This document shows positions 42,641-50,992 of a DNA stretch of 64,000 nt, piece by piece. The DNA is taken from contig NZ_JAPDDR010000002.1 of assembly GCF_025950095.1 (NCBI RefSeq), positions 603,794 to 667,793 on the forward strand, written 5' to 3'. Numbering within the stretch: position 1 is the stretch's first letter; each line of letters starts with the position of its first letter. A program made the translations under genes and the position numbers. The DNA comes from Luteolibacter rhizosphaerae. GTDB taxonomy: Bacteria > Verrucomicrobiota > Verrucomicrobiia > Verrucomicrobiales > Akkermansiaceae. The notes beneath the pieces were generated by a model that ran no database searches, was not told where the DNA came from, and saw nothing but the letters and a program-made list of their open reading frames with translations.

Positions 42641-42794
42641 ATTTGTCGCAACGGATCTCGCTCCGGATGAACGATTGTTGCCGGTCGGCCTGCCGCCGGA
42701 TCACGGCGCTGAGATGGGCGAGTTCCAACGAGTGGAGCGTCACCCAAAGAGCCCGACACAGGCGTTGTGTGTACGAAGCTCCGTCCCAGTGGTC

Positions 42795-43553
42795 TTAGCG
42801 ATTTGTTCCGACCACTATCAACGACGGAGGAAGCACTTTTCGCCGAAATGGACGATCCGTATCTTCCCATACCAGACCCCGAACTTCGCCCATAAACTTG
42901 CGAAGGTGCTCCTCATCCAGCCTGGGAAGACGTTCAAGGGCTTCGGTGAAATTCCAGTCTTTCGCCGGAATCGGTTCACTGCACCAAAAAGCTTGTGCCA
43001 CCGGATCTTGGAAGGCCAATCGGTGGCCTCCCGAGGTGAGCCAACCGGATGGGGCGGATCGGACATCAACGGTTCTAAGCGTTGCTGGATCTGGCTCATC
43101 GACAAGATCACCAAGACCGAATAACATCGGACAAGCATACGCCACTTCGGTATTTGGTAGCTGCGAAAGGCGCACCAGCGTTTCGTGCTGAGAAATTTTC
43201 GTGTCCTTGTCGGGACTCGTGCTCAAATCGGCGGAATACCACGGCTTGGTCCAGCCAGCGGGAGCCCCGCGGCGAGATCGGCGCTGATCGACAACTTTGA
43301 ACTGAAGGAAAAATGCGCGGAACACGGATAAAGGCCGAACATTGCTATGAATGAAATCCTTTAGCTCTCCCTCCAATGCTCGGCCCGCCCGCGGTCCACG
43401 CACGAAACCCTGATCAAAACCTAGCCACTTCTCCCGCTGCTGCGTTGGTTTCAATATTTGCAGCTGATCAGCTCCCAGTATGGATTTAAAATGACGAACC
43501 AAAGCCCGGAAATAGTGCATTTCCAAAAGCGCCTCACAGATTGGACTGCTCAT
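42795..43553 (-). CDS. Hypothetical protein, possibly nuclease-like
   Basis: A 252-residue protein starting MSSPICEALLEMHYFRALVR. The order E...LEMHYFRALVRHFK, then KWLGFDQGFVRG, then FFLQFKVVDQRR gives a loose E/D...F-x-K pattern that could be a divergent PD-(D/E)XK nuclease, but this is weak. Several Trp and Pro residues in the C-terminal part. It is on the opposite strand to its neighbours. Confidence 0.55.
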   Translation of the reverse strand: MSSPICEALLEMHYFRALVRHFKSILGADQLQILKPTQQREKWLGFDQGFVRGPRAGRALEGELKDFIHSNVRPLSVFRAFFLQFKVVDQRRSRRGAPAGWTKPWYSADLSTSPDKDTKISQHETLVRLSQLPNTEVAYACPMLFGLGDLVDEPDPATLRTVDVRSAPSGWLTSGGHRLAFQDPVAQAFWCSEPIPAKDWNFTEALERLPRLDEEHLRKFMGEVRGLVWEDTDRPFRRKVLPPSLIVVGTNR

Positions 43554-43596
43554 ATGATTGACCGAAGAAGCAATGGGAACCGCCGAATCAAGTAAA

Positions 43597-43932
43597 CTAG
43601 AGGCTTCCTTTCAGCTTTTGGAATCGAGCTTCCAAGGCGTCCAGCTCCTTCCGCTTGGCTGCGATCACTCCGTCGAGCTTTGACAGCTCAGCCAAGACTC
43701 CGGTTCGACTACCGGCTCCCACCGCCTTGCCTTTGTGGCCCTTGCCTACCGAAGCACCACCGCTGTTTTTCAGCCAAGACGCGACCGTGAGCTGGCTAAC
43801 ACCGAACTTCTTGGAGGCGGCGGCAGCTCCACCCCGACCGTTTGCCGCGTTGTGCTGGTTCACGAAGTCCACCACTTGCTGCTTCTCTTCGGTGGAATAG
43901 CGCTTTCCCTTCGATGCTTTCTTGCTAGCCAT
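43597..43932 (-). CDS. Small HTH/coiled-coil protein
   Basis: A 111-residue basic protein. Residues 8-60 form a transposase-like HTH (KGKRYSTEEKQQVVDFVNQH then AAASKKFGVSQLTVASWLKN), a Gly-rich linker, and a C-terminal coiled coil (LAELSKLDGVIAAKRKELDA). I recall similar small proteins in Planctomycetes and Verrucomicrobia. DNA binding is likely; target unknown. Confidence 0.75.
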   Translation of the reverse strand: MASKKASKGKRYSTEEKQQVVDFVNQHNAANGRGGAAAASKKFGVSQLTVASWLKNSGGASVGKGHKGKAVGAGSRTGVLAELSKLDGVIAAKRKELDALEARFQKLKGSL

Positions 43933-44041
43933 GTGAGGAGATTCAGACCTGATTTGGAAATGATCAAGGTCTCAAGGGGGATTTGTCGGTCGCCCCGGCT
44001 GGCAACGGGAACCAAACGGCGGGATTAGACCTCACACGACA

Positions 44042-46645
44042 ATGGCAGTTATTGGACCAGATTTTCGGCAGACGTGGCTCTGGCGTCAGGCCTTCCAGAA
44101 CCCGCGTTCAGACAGCACTACGGACGAGCAGGAGTTTTTTAGAACGCAGTATCTTTCGATTCGTGAGAGGGCAGCCCACCTCGTGTCGCGCATCGCGGTG
44201 GACTTACCCGGAATGACAGTCCATGACGTCACACACCTTGACGCCCTCTGGGAGACCGCCTCTTCGGTTGCGGAGGGGGCGGTAAACGTCAATCCCGCCG
44301 AAGCTTTTGTTCTTGGTGCGAGCATTCTTCTGCACGACGCGGCCATGAGTATTGCAGCGTTTCCGGGCGGATTAGCTCAGATTAAGGCAACCGTTGCCTG
44401 GAAGGATGCTGTGGCGCGGCTCGCATTAGTAGATGAGGACCGGAATGTGCAAATTGGGAGCCAAGCACCGTCGCCAGAGGAGATTGAGAGCCGCATTCTC
44501 CCGGAGGTTCTTAGGCGTCTGCATGCAGAACGAGCAGAGGAATTGGCGGAACAGAGCTGGGTAGGCCCGGGCGGCTCGCGCGTATACCTGATTGAAGACT
44601 CTGAGTTGCGGCGTTTCTACGGACCAACAATAGGCCAAATAGCGCATAGTCACTGGTGGCCAGTTCAGAAGATTGATCAAGAGTTCTCCGAGGACCTTGG
44701 CGCGCTTCCGAGCCGCACTGTGAATCGCGTGGACCGAGTAAAACTAGCCTGCCTTTTGCGTGTGGCGGATGCTTTGCATCTAGATAGTCGCCGCGCCCCG
44801 CGATTCCTGCGAGAAATAACAAATCCGACCGGAGTATCTGCGCTCCATTGGGCATTTCAGGAGCGCCTCGCCCGACCTCACATCGAGCTCGATGCAGTGG
44901 TCTTCACAACCGGTCAACCTTTCGGCAAGGAGGATGCAGAAGCTTGGTGGCTTGCAAATGATACCCTCAACGCCGTTGATCGCGAACTACGCGACGTGGA
45001 CCTTCTTCTGCAAGCACGTGGTAGGGAGGTGTTGAAAGCTAGGCGTATAAAGGGCGCGGGCTCGTCCGAGATTCTCGCCAGGACGGTTCAAACCCGCGGT
45101 TGGCGTCCTGTCGATGCTCGACTTCAGGTTTCTGACGTGCCGCGCATAGTCGAGACCTTGGGCGGTTCGAAACTATATGGAAACGATCCTAGTGTCCCGC
45201 TTCGCGAACTCATACAGAACGCGGCAGATGCGGTCCAAGCCAGGCGAAGATTCCAAAGCCGAGCTTCTGACTGGGGTCTAATCAAGGTCAGTATCGCTAT
45301 TCGGAATGAGAATGAGCATTGGCTGGTGGTGGAGGACAGCGGCATCGGCATGTCGGAATCTGTGCTAACCGGCCCATTGCTTGATTTCGGAACATCGTTT
45401 TGGAGATCGCCGCAGGCGATGGAAGAGTTCCCTGGATTGATGGCGGCAGGAATGCATGCTGTTGGACGATTCGGTATCGGATTCTTTTCGATCTTCATGC
45501 TTGGCCCCGTTGTTAGAGTCTATTCGCGACGTTGTGATCGAGGCAGCGACTCGGGCCGTCTTCTTGAATTCCGGGGTGGCACAAGTAGCCGCCCGATTCT
45601 ATCGCCCGAAGCTGGAGAACCCGTTCCGATTGACGGGGGAACGCGTGTTGAGGTGTTGCTAAAGCGCAATCCATATGAGGCTGGTGGGCTTTTGAGCATG
45701 GGAGCTTACTCCAAGGAAACCATCCCCCTCGCTGCCCTAGTGGCCGCGGTTGCCCCTAACCTCGACGTTGCGATTGAGACAACGGAGGCAGAGGAAGCTG
45801 TTAGGGTCGTTCATCCGGGAGACTGGCTGCAAATCAGTGATTCAGAGCTAACCTCTCGTTTGAATCCGGCCTCTAAGGGGGGCCACTCTTACTCCAAGAG
45901 CGAGGGCAAGCTCATGCGATCAGTTCAGGAGGAGGATGGTCAGATCTTTGGCAGAGCCTTCATATCACCAACTCGGTACTCCTCCTCGCCAAGCGCCGGC
46001 TGGGTTACGATTTCTGGCTTGCGAGCTGCTCGCCTCAGTAACGTAGAAGGAATTTTTGTAGGCGAAGCTCTTACCGCCTCGCGTGATGCTGCTCAACCTC
46101 TAGTGACGAGGGAAGCGCTGGCCTTCTGGGCTTCCAAACAGGCAGAACTTATCGCCGCTGAAGTGGAAGATGAGGAGCGCCAGGCTCTCTCTGCTGAGGT
46201 CGTCCTTGAGTGCGGCGGTGATATCGGAGCGCTGAAGTTTATACGATGGGGTGGTTCTTGGCTTGCCACCGACGAATTTAAGGCGCGGCTCATTCAGGTC
46301 ACGGAAATCGCAATCAGTTTCGATGGGGAGTTCCACTTTGATGAGGACAAGGACGATGTTCATCCTAGAGAGTTCCGAAGCGATTTCGAGGAATCTGAGG
46401 ATGTCGCTATCGTTCTGGAGCATCAGGGCTCAATCCTGAGCTTTTCCAATACGACTTGGCCCAGATCCCTCTTGGGGCAAGCGAGATCGAGAGAATCGAA
46501 TTTGGAGGCACTCACACGGAAAATCATTCTCGAAGTTTGGCAGGAATTCGAGGAGGCCGAGGAAGAGCAAACCGTCGGAAAGGTTGGATTTTCGGACATT
46601 TCTCGCGATATCACAGTCTTTCGACGCCCCGACGTACCGAAGTAG
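44042..46645 (+). CDS. HD-domain plus HSP90-like ATPase protein
   Basis: An 867-residue protein. The N-terminal part carries an HD-like helical domain (VHDVTHLDALWETA near residue 60, SILLHDAAM near 96, HSHWWPVQKID). The central GHKL ATPase has ELIQNAADAV near 389, VEDSGIGMS near 430 and GRFGIGFFSIF near 474, the N, G1 and G2 motifs of HSP90/histidine-kinase folds. The C-terminal 350 residues resemble no family I know. HD-HSP90 pairs are predicted conflict-system ATPases. It lies in the same D-E module as the SLOG protein, so they may work together. Confidence 0.78.
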   Translation: MAVIGPDFRQTWLWRQAFQNPRSDSTTDEQEFFRTQYLSIRERAAHLVSRIAVDLPGMTVHDVTHLDALWETASSVAEGAVNVNPAEAFVLGASILLHDAAMSIAAFPGGLAQIKATVAWKDAVARLALVDEDRNVQIGSQAPSPEEIESRILPEVLRRLHAERAEELAEQSWVGPGGSRVYLIEDSELRRFYGPTIGQIAHSHWWPVQKIDQEFSEDLGALPSRTVNRVDRVKLACLLRVADALHLDSRRAPRFLREITNPTGVSALHWAFQERLARPHIELDAVVFTTGQPFGKEDAEAWWLANDTLNAVDRELRDVDLLLQARGREVLKARRIKGAGSSEILARTVQTRGWRPVDARLQVSDVPRIVETLGGSKLYGNDPSVPLRELIQNAADAVQARRRFQSRASDWGLIKVSIAIRNENEHWLVVEDSGIGMSESVLTGPLLDFGTSFWRSPQAMEEFPGLMAAGMHAVGRFGIGFFSIFMLGPVVRVYSRRCDRGSDSGRLLEFRGGTSSRPILSPEAGEPVPIDGGTRVEVLLKRNPYEAGGLLSMGAYSKETIPLAALVAAVAPNLDVAIETTEAEEAVRVVHPGDWLQISDSELTSRLNPASKGGHSYSKSEGKLMRSVQEEDGQIFGRAFISPTRYSSSPSAGWVTISGLRAARLSNVEGIFVGEALTASRDAAQPLVTREALAFWASKQAELIAAEVEDEERQALSAEVVLECGGDIGALKFIRWGGSWLATDEFKARLIQVTEIAISFDGEFHFDEDKDDVHPREFRSDFEESEDVAIVLEHQGSILSFSNTTWPRSLLGQARSRESNLEALTRKIILEVWQEFEEAEEEQTVGKVGFSDISRDITVFRRPDVPK

Positions 46646-47045
46646 GCTTGCCAAGGGAACCTACCGGGATGCTTGGGAAGGAAGATCAGGAACACGACCC
46701 GAGAATCCTGCCCCTAAGGCGTTCGTGCGCGCTCTTTCCGGAAAGAAAAGAAGAGAACTGGTGCCGTGCGAAGTGGCGAGGCCACGAGCGGCTTTTGCGC
46801 AGCAGCGCAGCCGGCTCGGCGCGCTTCTTTACTGCGCATCCTCGATATACCCAAGCGGAAGGACTACGGAAGCAGCCAGCAGCGGCTTGAAGGAACTGCC
46901 CGACCCATTTCAAAGCGCGTCCAAACTGGGGGCGCGAGTGGCAGCAGAAACCCAGCGGAGGCGGAGAATCAGTGGCTGCCAGGGCGCGGAACTTCTTGAC
47001 CCACCGACTGTAAACCCTATGTGAGGGCATGAACCCTCCCTAACC
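46646..47045. other. Gene-free stretch with repeat copy E
   Basis: About 400 bases between the two ATPase genes. Holds copy E of the dispersed repeat; otherwise GC-rich sequence with no supported gene. Confidence 0.5.
46844..46900 (+). repeat. Dispersed repeat, copy E
   Basis: Core GATATACCCAAGCGGAAGG then ACTACGGAAGCAGC at 46844-46874. The TACGGA part is preserved, but the GGCTACGAA hairpin seen in copies B-D is not evident. It separates the HD-HSP90 gene from the AT-rich ATPase gene. Confidence 0.7.
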
Positions 47046-49127
47046 ATGATTCTGATCAATAATTGTAACAGCATCGATAACGGCAGCATTAGTATCCTGC
47101 CAGAAGTTCTCAACGTCAAATACGCCATCAACGGTACTGGCAAAAGTACTGTGGCCAAGGCAATCGAGCTGACAATGAAGGGCACCAGTTTGGCGGAGTT
47201 AAAGCCATTCAAATACCGGGATTCTTCGGACACGGCTAATGAACCTTCAGTAGCCGGCCTCGCTCCCGGATCGATTATGTTGTTCAATGATGAATATGTG
47301 AGTCAGTTCGTTTTCAAGGCCGACGAGGTCCTCACCAACAGCTTCGAGATTTTCGTTAAAACCGAGAGCTTTGTTGCTCTTACAGACGAAATCGAGCAGG
47401 CGATCGCAGATATCCGGAAGACCTTCCATCAGTCCTCAGAATTGGACGAGATTATCTCTGACATGGAAGCCCTCATCGCCTCTTTCGGAAAACCGACCAA
47501 GAAAAAAGGTTATGCGGAAAATAGCCCGATGGCTAGAGGCCCAGGGAAAGGAAATAAAATTCAACATATTCCTTCCGGCCTTGAAGGATACTCCTTGTAT
47601 CTCCAAAGCGATGCAAACACCAAGTGGATAAAGTGGCAGCTCGACGGACACTCCTTCGATCAGAATCCTGGACACTGTCCCTATTGCACCTCCTCGACGG
47701 AGGAGATGAAGGACACGATCATGAAAGTCGGGGAGGTCTATGACGCAAATTACATTGGTCATATCACCCAACTCACTAAGGTAATGGAGCGCTTGCGAGA
47801 CTATTTCTCCAGTCCGACTGAAGCGAAAATCGAACAGGTTATTAAGAGTCCCGATCAGCTTGAAGATGAGCATTACAACTTCCTCCTCGAAGTGAAAGAT
47901 CAGGGTGTGATTCTGCTGGAGAAGCTAAAATCTCTAAAATTCTTAGGATTCGTCTCCATGAAAGACGTCGGAAAACTTGAGGACATGTTTTCCAGCATGA
48001 AGATAGACATTAGCTTTCTAAGTCACTTGGAAAGCCAAAAAACCAAAGACATCACTGATCCTATCAATGTCGCCATCGACGGCATCATGAGAAAGATTAC
48101 CCCACTGAAGGCCGCAGTGGGAAAGCAAAAATCAAACATCCGGCAGACGATCCAGCGAAACAAAAAAGAGATTAACGAATTCCTTAAGACGGCGGGCTAT
48201 AAATACGAGGTGGATGTAGATGAGGGCGACGCGAGTTATAAGATGCGGCTCCGGCATGTGGATCACGCTGCGCCTATTGTGAGCGGGGCTAAGCACCTGA
48301 GTTACGGGGAGAAGAACGCCTTCTCATTGGTTCTCTTCATGTATGAATGTTTGGCGAGAAATCCAGGGCTTATTGTTTTGGATGATCCCATTTCATCGTT
48401 CGACAAGAACAAGAAATACGCTGTGCTGAATATGCTTTTCCGGGGCGACCGATGCCTGAAAGGCCGAGCTGTTCTTATGTTGACTCATGATTTCGAGCCG
48501 GTGATTGATATAGGATACACTCTTAAGAACAAATTTTCGCATCCCCACGAGCCGTTCATCACCTTCCTGAGGAACCGAAATGGCGTCCTAACAGAAAAGG
48601 TTGTCGCTTCGGAGGACATCAAAACTTTCCAAGTGGTTTGCCGCGAGAACATTGATTCGGCCCCAAATGTATTGGTGAAAGTGATTTTCTTGCGACGCTT
48701 CGTCGAGATTGGCGGTGAAAAGGACGCCGTGTATCATTTGCTTTCGAACCTATTTCACAAGCGCGCAAATCCGCGCATGGGAGCAGCGGATACTGCCCCA
48801 CTAATGGACGCGGCAGACGTCACGGACGCGACCAATCGCATCGCAACTTACATTCCCGGGTTCAGCTACGCTACCGCCCTAACCGAGTTCACTGACGAGA
48901 CGTTCATGCTGGCGGCCTATAGCGCAGCGCGGTCGAACTACGAAAAGCTCCAGATTTTTCGCATTCACAAGGATGGCATTTTATCGGGAGACGACGTGAT
49001 TGATAAGTTTATCAACGAGGTCTTCCACATCGAGAACGATTATATAATGCAGTTGGATCCATCTGAGTTTGAAATCGTTCCCGACTACGTAATCGCAGAG
49101 TGCGATAGGATTCTGGGCATAGTTTGA
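47046..49127 (+). CDS. RloC/PrrC-like ABC ATPase (AAA_13 type)
   Basis: A 693-residue SMC-like ATPase. Walker A reads YAINGTGKST (28-35; the first Gly is replaced by Ala), a CPYC hook-like motif lies near residue 213 within a coiled-coil region, the signature is LSYGEKNAFSLVLF near 418, and Walker B is LIVLDDPISSFDKN near 442. The C-terminal part has RRFVE near 549 and LFHKR near 570, an R-x3-E...H order like the anticodon-nuclease site of PrrC/RloC. The gene is AT-rich (two 60-base lines each counted at 38% GC), unlike neighbours, suggesting recent transfer. Single-gene defence nuclease is a reasonable guess. Confidence 0.68.
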   Translation: MILINNCNSIDNGSISILPEVLNVKYAINGTGKSTVAKAIELTMKGTSLAELKPFKYRDSSDTANEPSVAGLAPGSIMLFNDEYVSQFVFKADEVLTNSFEIFVKTESFVALTDEIEQAIADIRKTFHQSSELDEIISDMEALIASFGKPTKKKGYAENSPMARGPGKGNKIQHIPSGLEGYSLYLQSDANTKWIKWQLDGHSFDQNPGHCPYCTSSTEEMKDTIMKVGEVYDANYIGHITQLTKVMERLRDYFSSPTEAKIEQVIKSPDQLEDEHYNFLLEVKDQGVILLEKLKSLKFLGFVSMKDVGKLEDMFSSMKIDISFLSHLESQKTKDITDPINVAIDGIMRKITPLKAAVGKQKSNIRQTIQRNKKEINEFLKTAGYKYEVDVDEGDASYKMRLRHVDHAAPIVSGAKHLSYGEKNAFSLVLFMYECLARNPGLIVLDDPISSFDKNKKYAVLNMLFRGDRCLKGRAVLMLTHDFEPVIDIGYTLKNKFSHPHEPFITFLRNRNGVLTEKVVASEDIKTFQVVCRENIDSAPNVLVKVIFLRRFVEIGGEKDAVYHLLSNLFHKRANPRMGAADTAPLMDAADVTDATNRIATYIPGFSYATALTEFTDETFMLAAYSAARSNYEKLQIFRIHKDGILSGDDVIDKFINEVFHIENDYIMQLDPSEFEIVPDYVIAECDRILGIV

Positions 49128-49391
49128 GACGACCGTTCCTTTCCGTCCGAATCTGGCAGCGAAGTAAACGGCCAACATGGTGGTAAACGGCCAACACGGT
49201 GGTAAACGGCCAACATGGTGGTCGACGGGGTGAAGGAGGCGGAACAGCCTGTTCTGCACGCTCGAAAAGGCCGGGGGACCTTTGGAACCGACCAGTCTCG
49301 AATGGGGATATTCCATTTAGCGTTACCTAGACGCGGCCCTCGGAACTCCTGAAAGTCGGAGCCGCGTGGCTTGCTCAAACCAATGTGCTGA
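49128..49391. other. Gene-free stretch with tandem repeat
   Basis: Contains three 19-base tandem repeats (49164-49220) and a GC-rich tail. No gene supported. It ends at the comM fragment. Confidence 0.5.
49164..49220 (+). repeat. Three 19-bp tandem repeats, IS21-end-like
   Basis: GTAAACGGCCAACATGGTG repeats at 49164, 49183 (one change, ACACGG) and 49202, then diverges. Multiple short terminal repeats of about this length occur at ends of IS21-family elements, but no IstA/IstB gene is present, so this may be an end remnant. The assignment is tentative. Confidence 0.55.
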
Positions 49392-49411
49392 ACATCAAAG
49401 AGTAGGCTCCT

Positions 49412-49432
49412 TCATGCTGAGGATCTCCCCAA
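49412..49432 (+). repeat. Second copy of the 21-bp repeat, at comM junction
   Basis: TCATGCTGAGGATC ending CTCCCCAA, identical over 21 bases to 5684-5704. It directly precedes the first recognisable comM codons. The right palindrome arm present at 5.7 kb is absent here. Confidence 0.75.
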
Positions 49433-49439
49433 ACCGAAA

Positions 49440-49925
49440 CCGCACCCTTGCGGCTACTATGGGGATGCGAAGCGCGCTTGCCGTTGCAGCAGCCGTCAGA
49501 TCGAGAACTACCGCCAGCGGATCAGCGGTCCGCTGCTGGATCGCATCGACCTGCATGTCGATGTGCCGCTGGTTGATTACCGCGAGCTCTCTTCTTCGGC
49601 CGCTAGCGGTGAATCCTCCGCCGTGATCCGGGACCGTGTCGGCACCGCTCGCGAGCTGCAGCAACGGCGCTTCAAGGGCAAGAGTGCCAGAACCAACTCG
49701 GCCATGACGCCGCGGCAGGTTCGCGATCACTGCAAGCTCGACAATATGGGCGCGGCCTACCTGGAGCATTCGATGGAGCAGATGAATTTCTCCGCCCGTG
49801 CCCACGACCGGATCCTGAAGGTTGCGCGCACGATTGCGGATCTCGGCGGAAGCGAGACGATTCGTCCCGACGACGTGCTGGAAGCCATCCAATACCGCAC
49901 CTTGGATCGGAATCTCTTCGTCTGA
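49440..49925 (+). pseudogene. comM: 5'-truncated ComM (Mg-chelatase-like ATPase), C-terminal part
   Basis: In one frame ending at the TGA 49923-49925: PHPCGYYGDAKRACRCSSRQ, IENYRQRISGPLLDRIDLHV and DVPLVDYRELSS, then the C-terminal domain with MNFSARAHDRILKVARTIAD and LDRNLFV. This is the zinc-motif and C-terminal third of ComM/YifB, an ATPase that promotes branch migration in natural transformation. The Walker A and B parts are missing upstream. The frame continues open back to 49392 but resembles nothing before the repeat and has no proper start. Probably inactive. Confidence 0.85.
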
Positions 49926-49990
49926 AGCAAGGTGTTGCTCTCCGGGTGGGAGAGGGTTATGGGATAGCCGCTTGTTCAGGCCGATAACCC

Positions 49991-50602
49991 ATGTCCCGAT
50001 CCATGAAAGCCTCACCACTTCTAGTCGGTCTCTCGCTCCTTGTTCTATCCGGTATCACTCCCTTGCTTCGTGGAGCGGAAGAGAAGATTCCGGATGCTCC
50101 CGTGGCGGATCAGGACAATGATTTCAAGCTGCTCGCCTCCGAGTCGCTCGGGAAAGTCCGCCACGACCAGAAGGCGGAGGATCTGATCAGGGCCTATGGC
50201 GAGCCCAAATCGAAAGGCGAGCTGGAGATGTTGGATGCGATCGGCGAGTGGGTGCAGGAGTGGAATTATCCCGACCTTGGCATCGTGGTGAAAATGAGCT
50301 CCGAGAAGAAGGATGGTCCCCAAAGGGTGCTGATCGCGATCGCAGGCGAGGCCTGCAAGCTCTCAAGCGCGAGGAAGATCAAGATCGGGAGTACACGGGC
50401 CGAGGTTGAGAAAGCCTACGGTGAAGTGCAGGAAAAGGTTCCCGGCGATGGGCCGGTGAAGCCGGGTGATCCGGAACCCGAGCCGGAGGAGGGGACGGAA
50501 GGGCAGAATTCCTTTGTGGCAGGAAGCGTCTACGGCGGGCTGATCTTCACCTTTAAGGACGGGAAGGTGGTGGAGATGTTTCTCGGGGCGGCCGCGGAAT
50601 GA
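49991..50602 (+). CDS. Secreted hypothetical protein
   Basis: A 203-residue exported protein. Signal peptide MSRSMKASPLLVGLSLLVLS ends near GITPLLRGAEE. The body contains LIRAYGEPKSKGELEMLDAI then WVQEWNYPDLGIVVKMSSEK, and IKIGSTRAEVEKAYGEVQEK. These two GxxxxEV(Y/K)xAYG-like repeats recall periplasmic domains that pair beta strands with short helices. An acidic Pro/Glu linker follows. Role unknown. Confidence 0.65.
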   Translation: MSRSMKASPLLVGLSLLVLSGITPLLRGAEEKIPDAPVADQDNDFKLLASESLGKVRHDQKAEDLIRAYGEPKSKGELEMLDAIGEWVQEWNYPDLGIVVKMSSEKKDGPQRVLIAIAGEACKLSSARKIKIGSTRAEVEKAYGEVQEKVPGDGPVKPGDPEPEPEEGTEGQNSFVAGSVYGGLIFTFKDGKVVEMFLGAAAE

Positions 50603-50992
50603 TCGGCAGAGGGTCTATTGACCTTTTAGCACTCCCGCGTATTTGTGCATTGCAGCGGTCGCGCTTGGGAAACGGGTGCGGGGAGGCCGATCTGCGAGTG
50701 CGACAAAGCTGCGTTGCATATTGACCGATCTGTCACAGTCGGCGTGGCAAATTGACACCCGTTTTTGCCCTCTCATAGGGAAAACTTGTATCGCACATTC
50801 ATGCAATCGTTTGAAGAACAAGGGTTGCAGGGCGCTGGCACGGCGGGGCATGCGCAATGCTAGTAAGTATCAAGGAATTTAGCGAGTGAGCGTCCTTACG
50901 ATGTAAGTACAATTACGAAGCTGAATTCGGGAATAATCCGACGCTCTGCGGCGTTTAACCCTATAGAACCCGGGAACACCGGGACCCCTGCC
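50603..50992. promoter_or_regulatory. Long leader upstream of the sigma factor gene
   Basis: About 390 bases without a gene. TTGACA at 50752 with CATAGG 17 bases on is a possible sigma-70 promoter, and GGGAACACCGGGACC just before the ATG gives a GC-rich leader. A small ncRNA here cannot be excluded, but I see none. Confidence 0.35.

Noticed and set aside
399..46874. Reading the five-copy repeat as integron attC sites
   Set aside because: No GTTRRRY/RYYYAAC core pair is found, modules are multi-gene and several kb long, copies differ in orientation, and no integron integrase is visible.
46766..46999. Short plus-strand frame across repeat copy E
   Set aside because: It crosses the repeat, has no family resemblance and no ribosome site.
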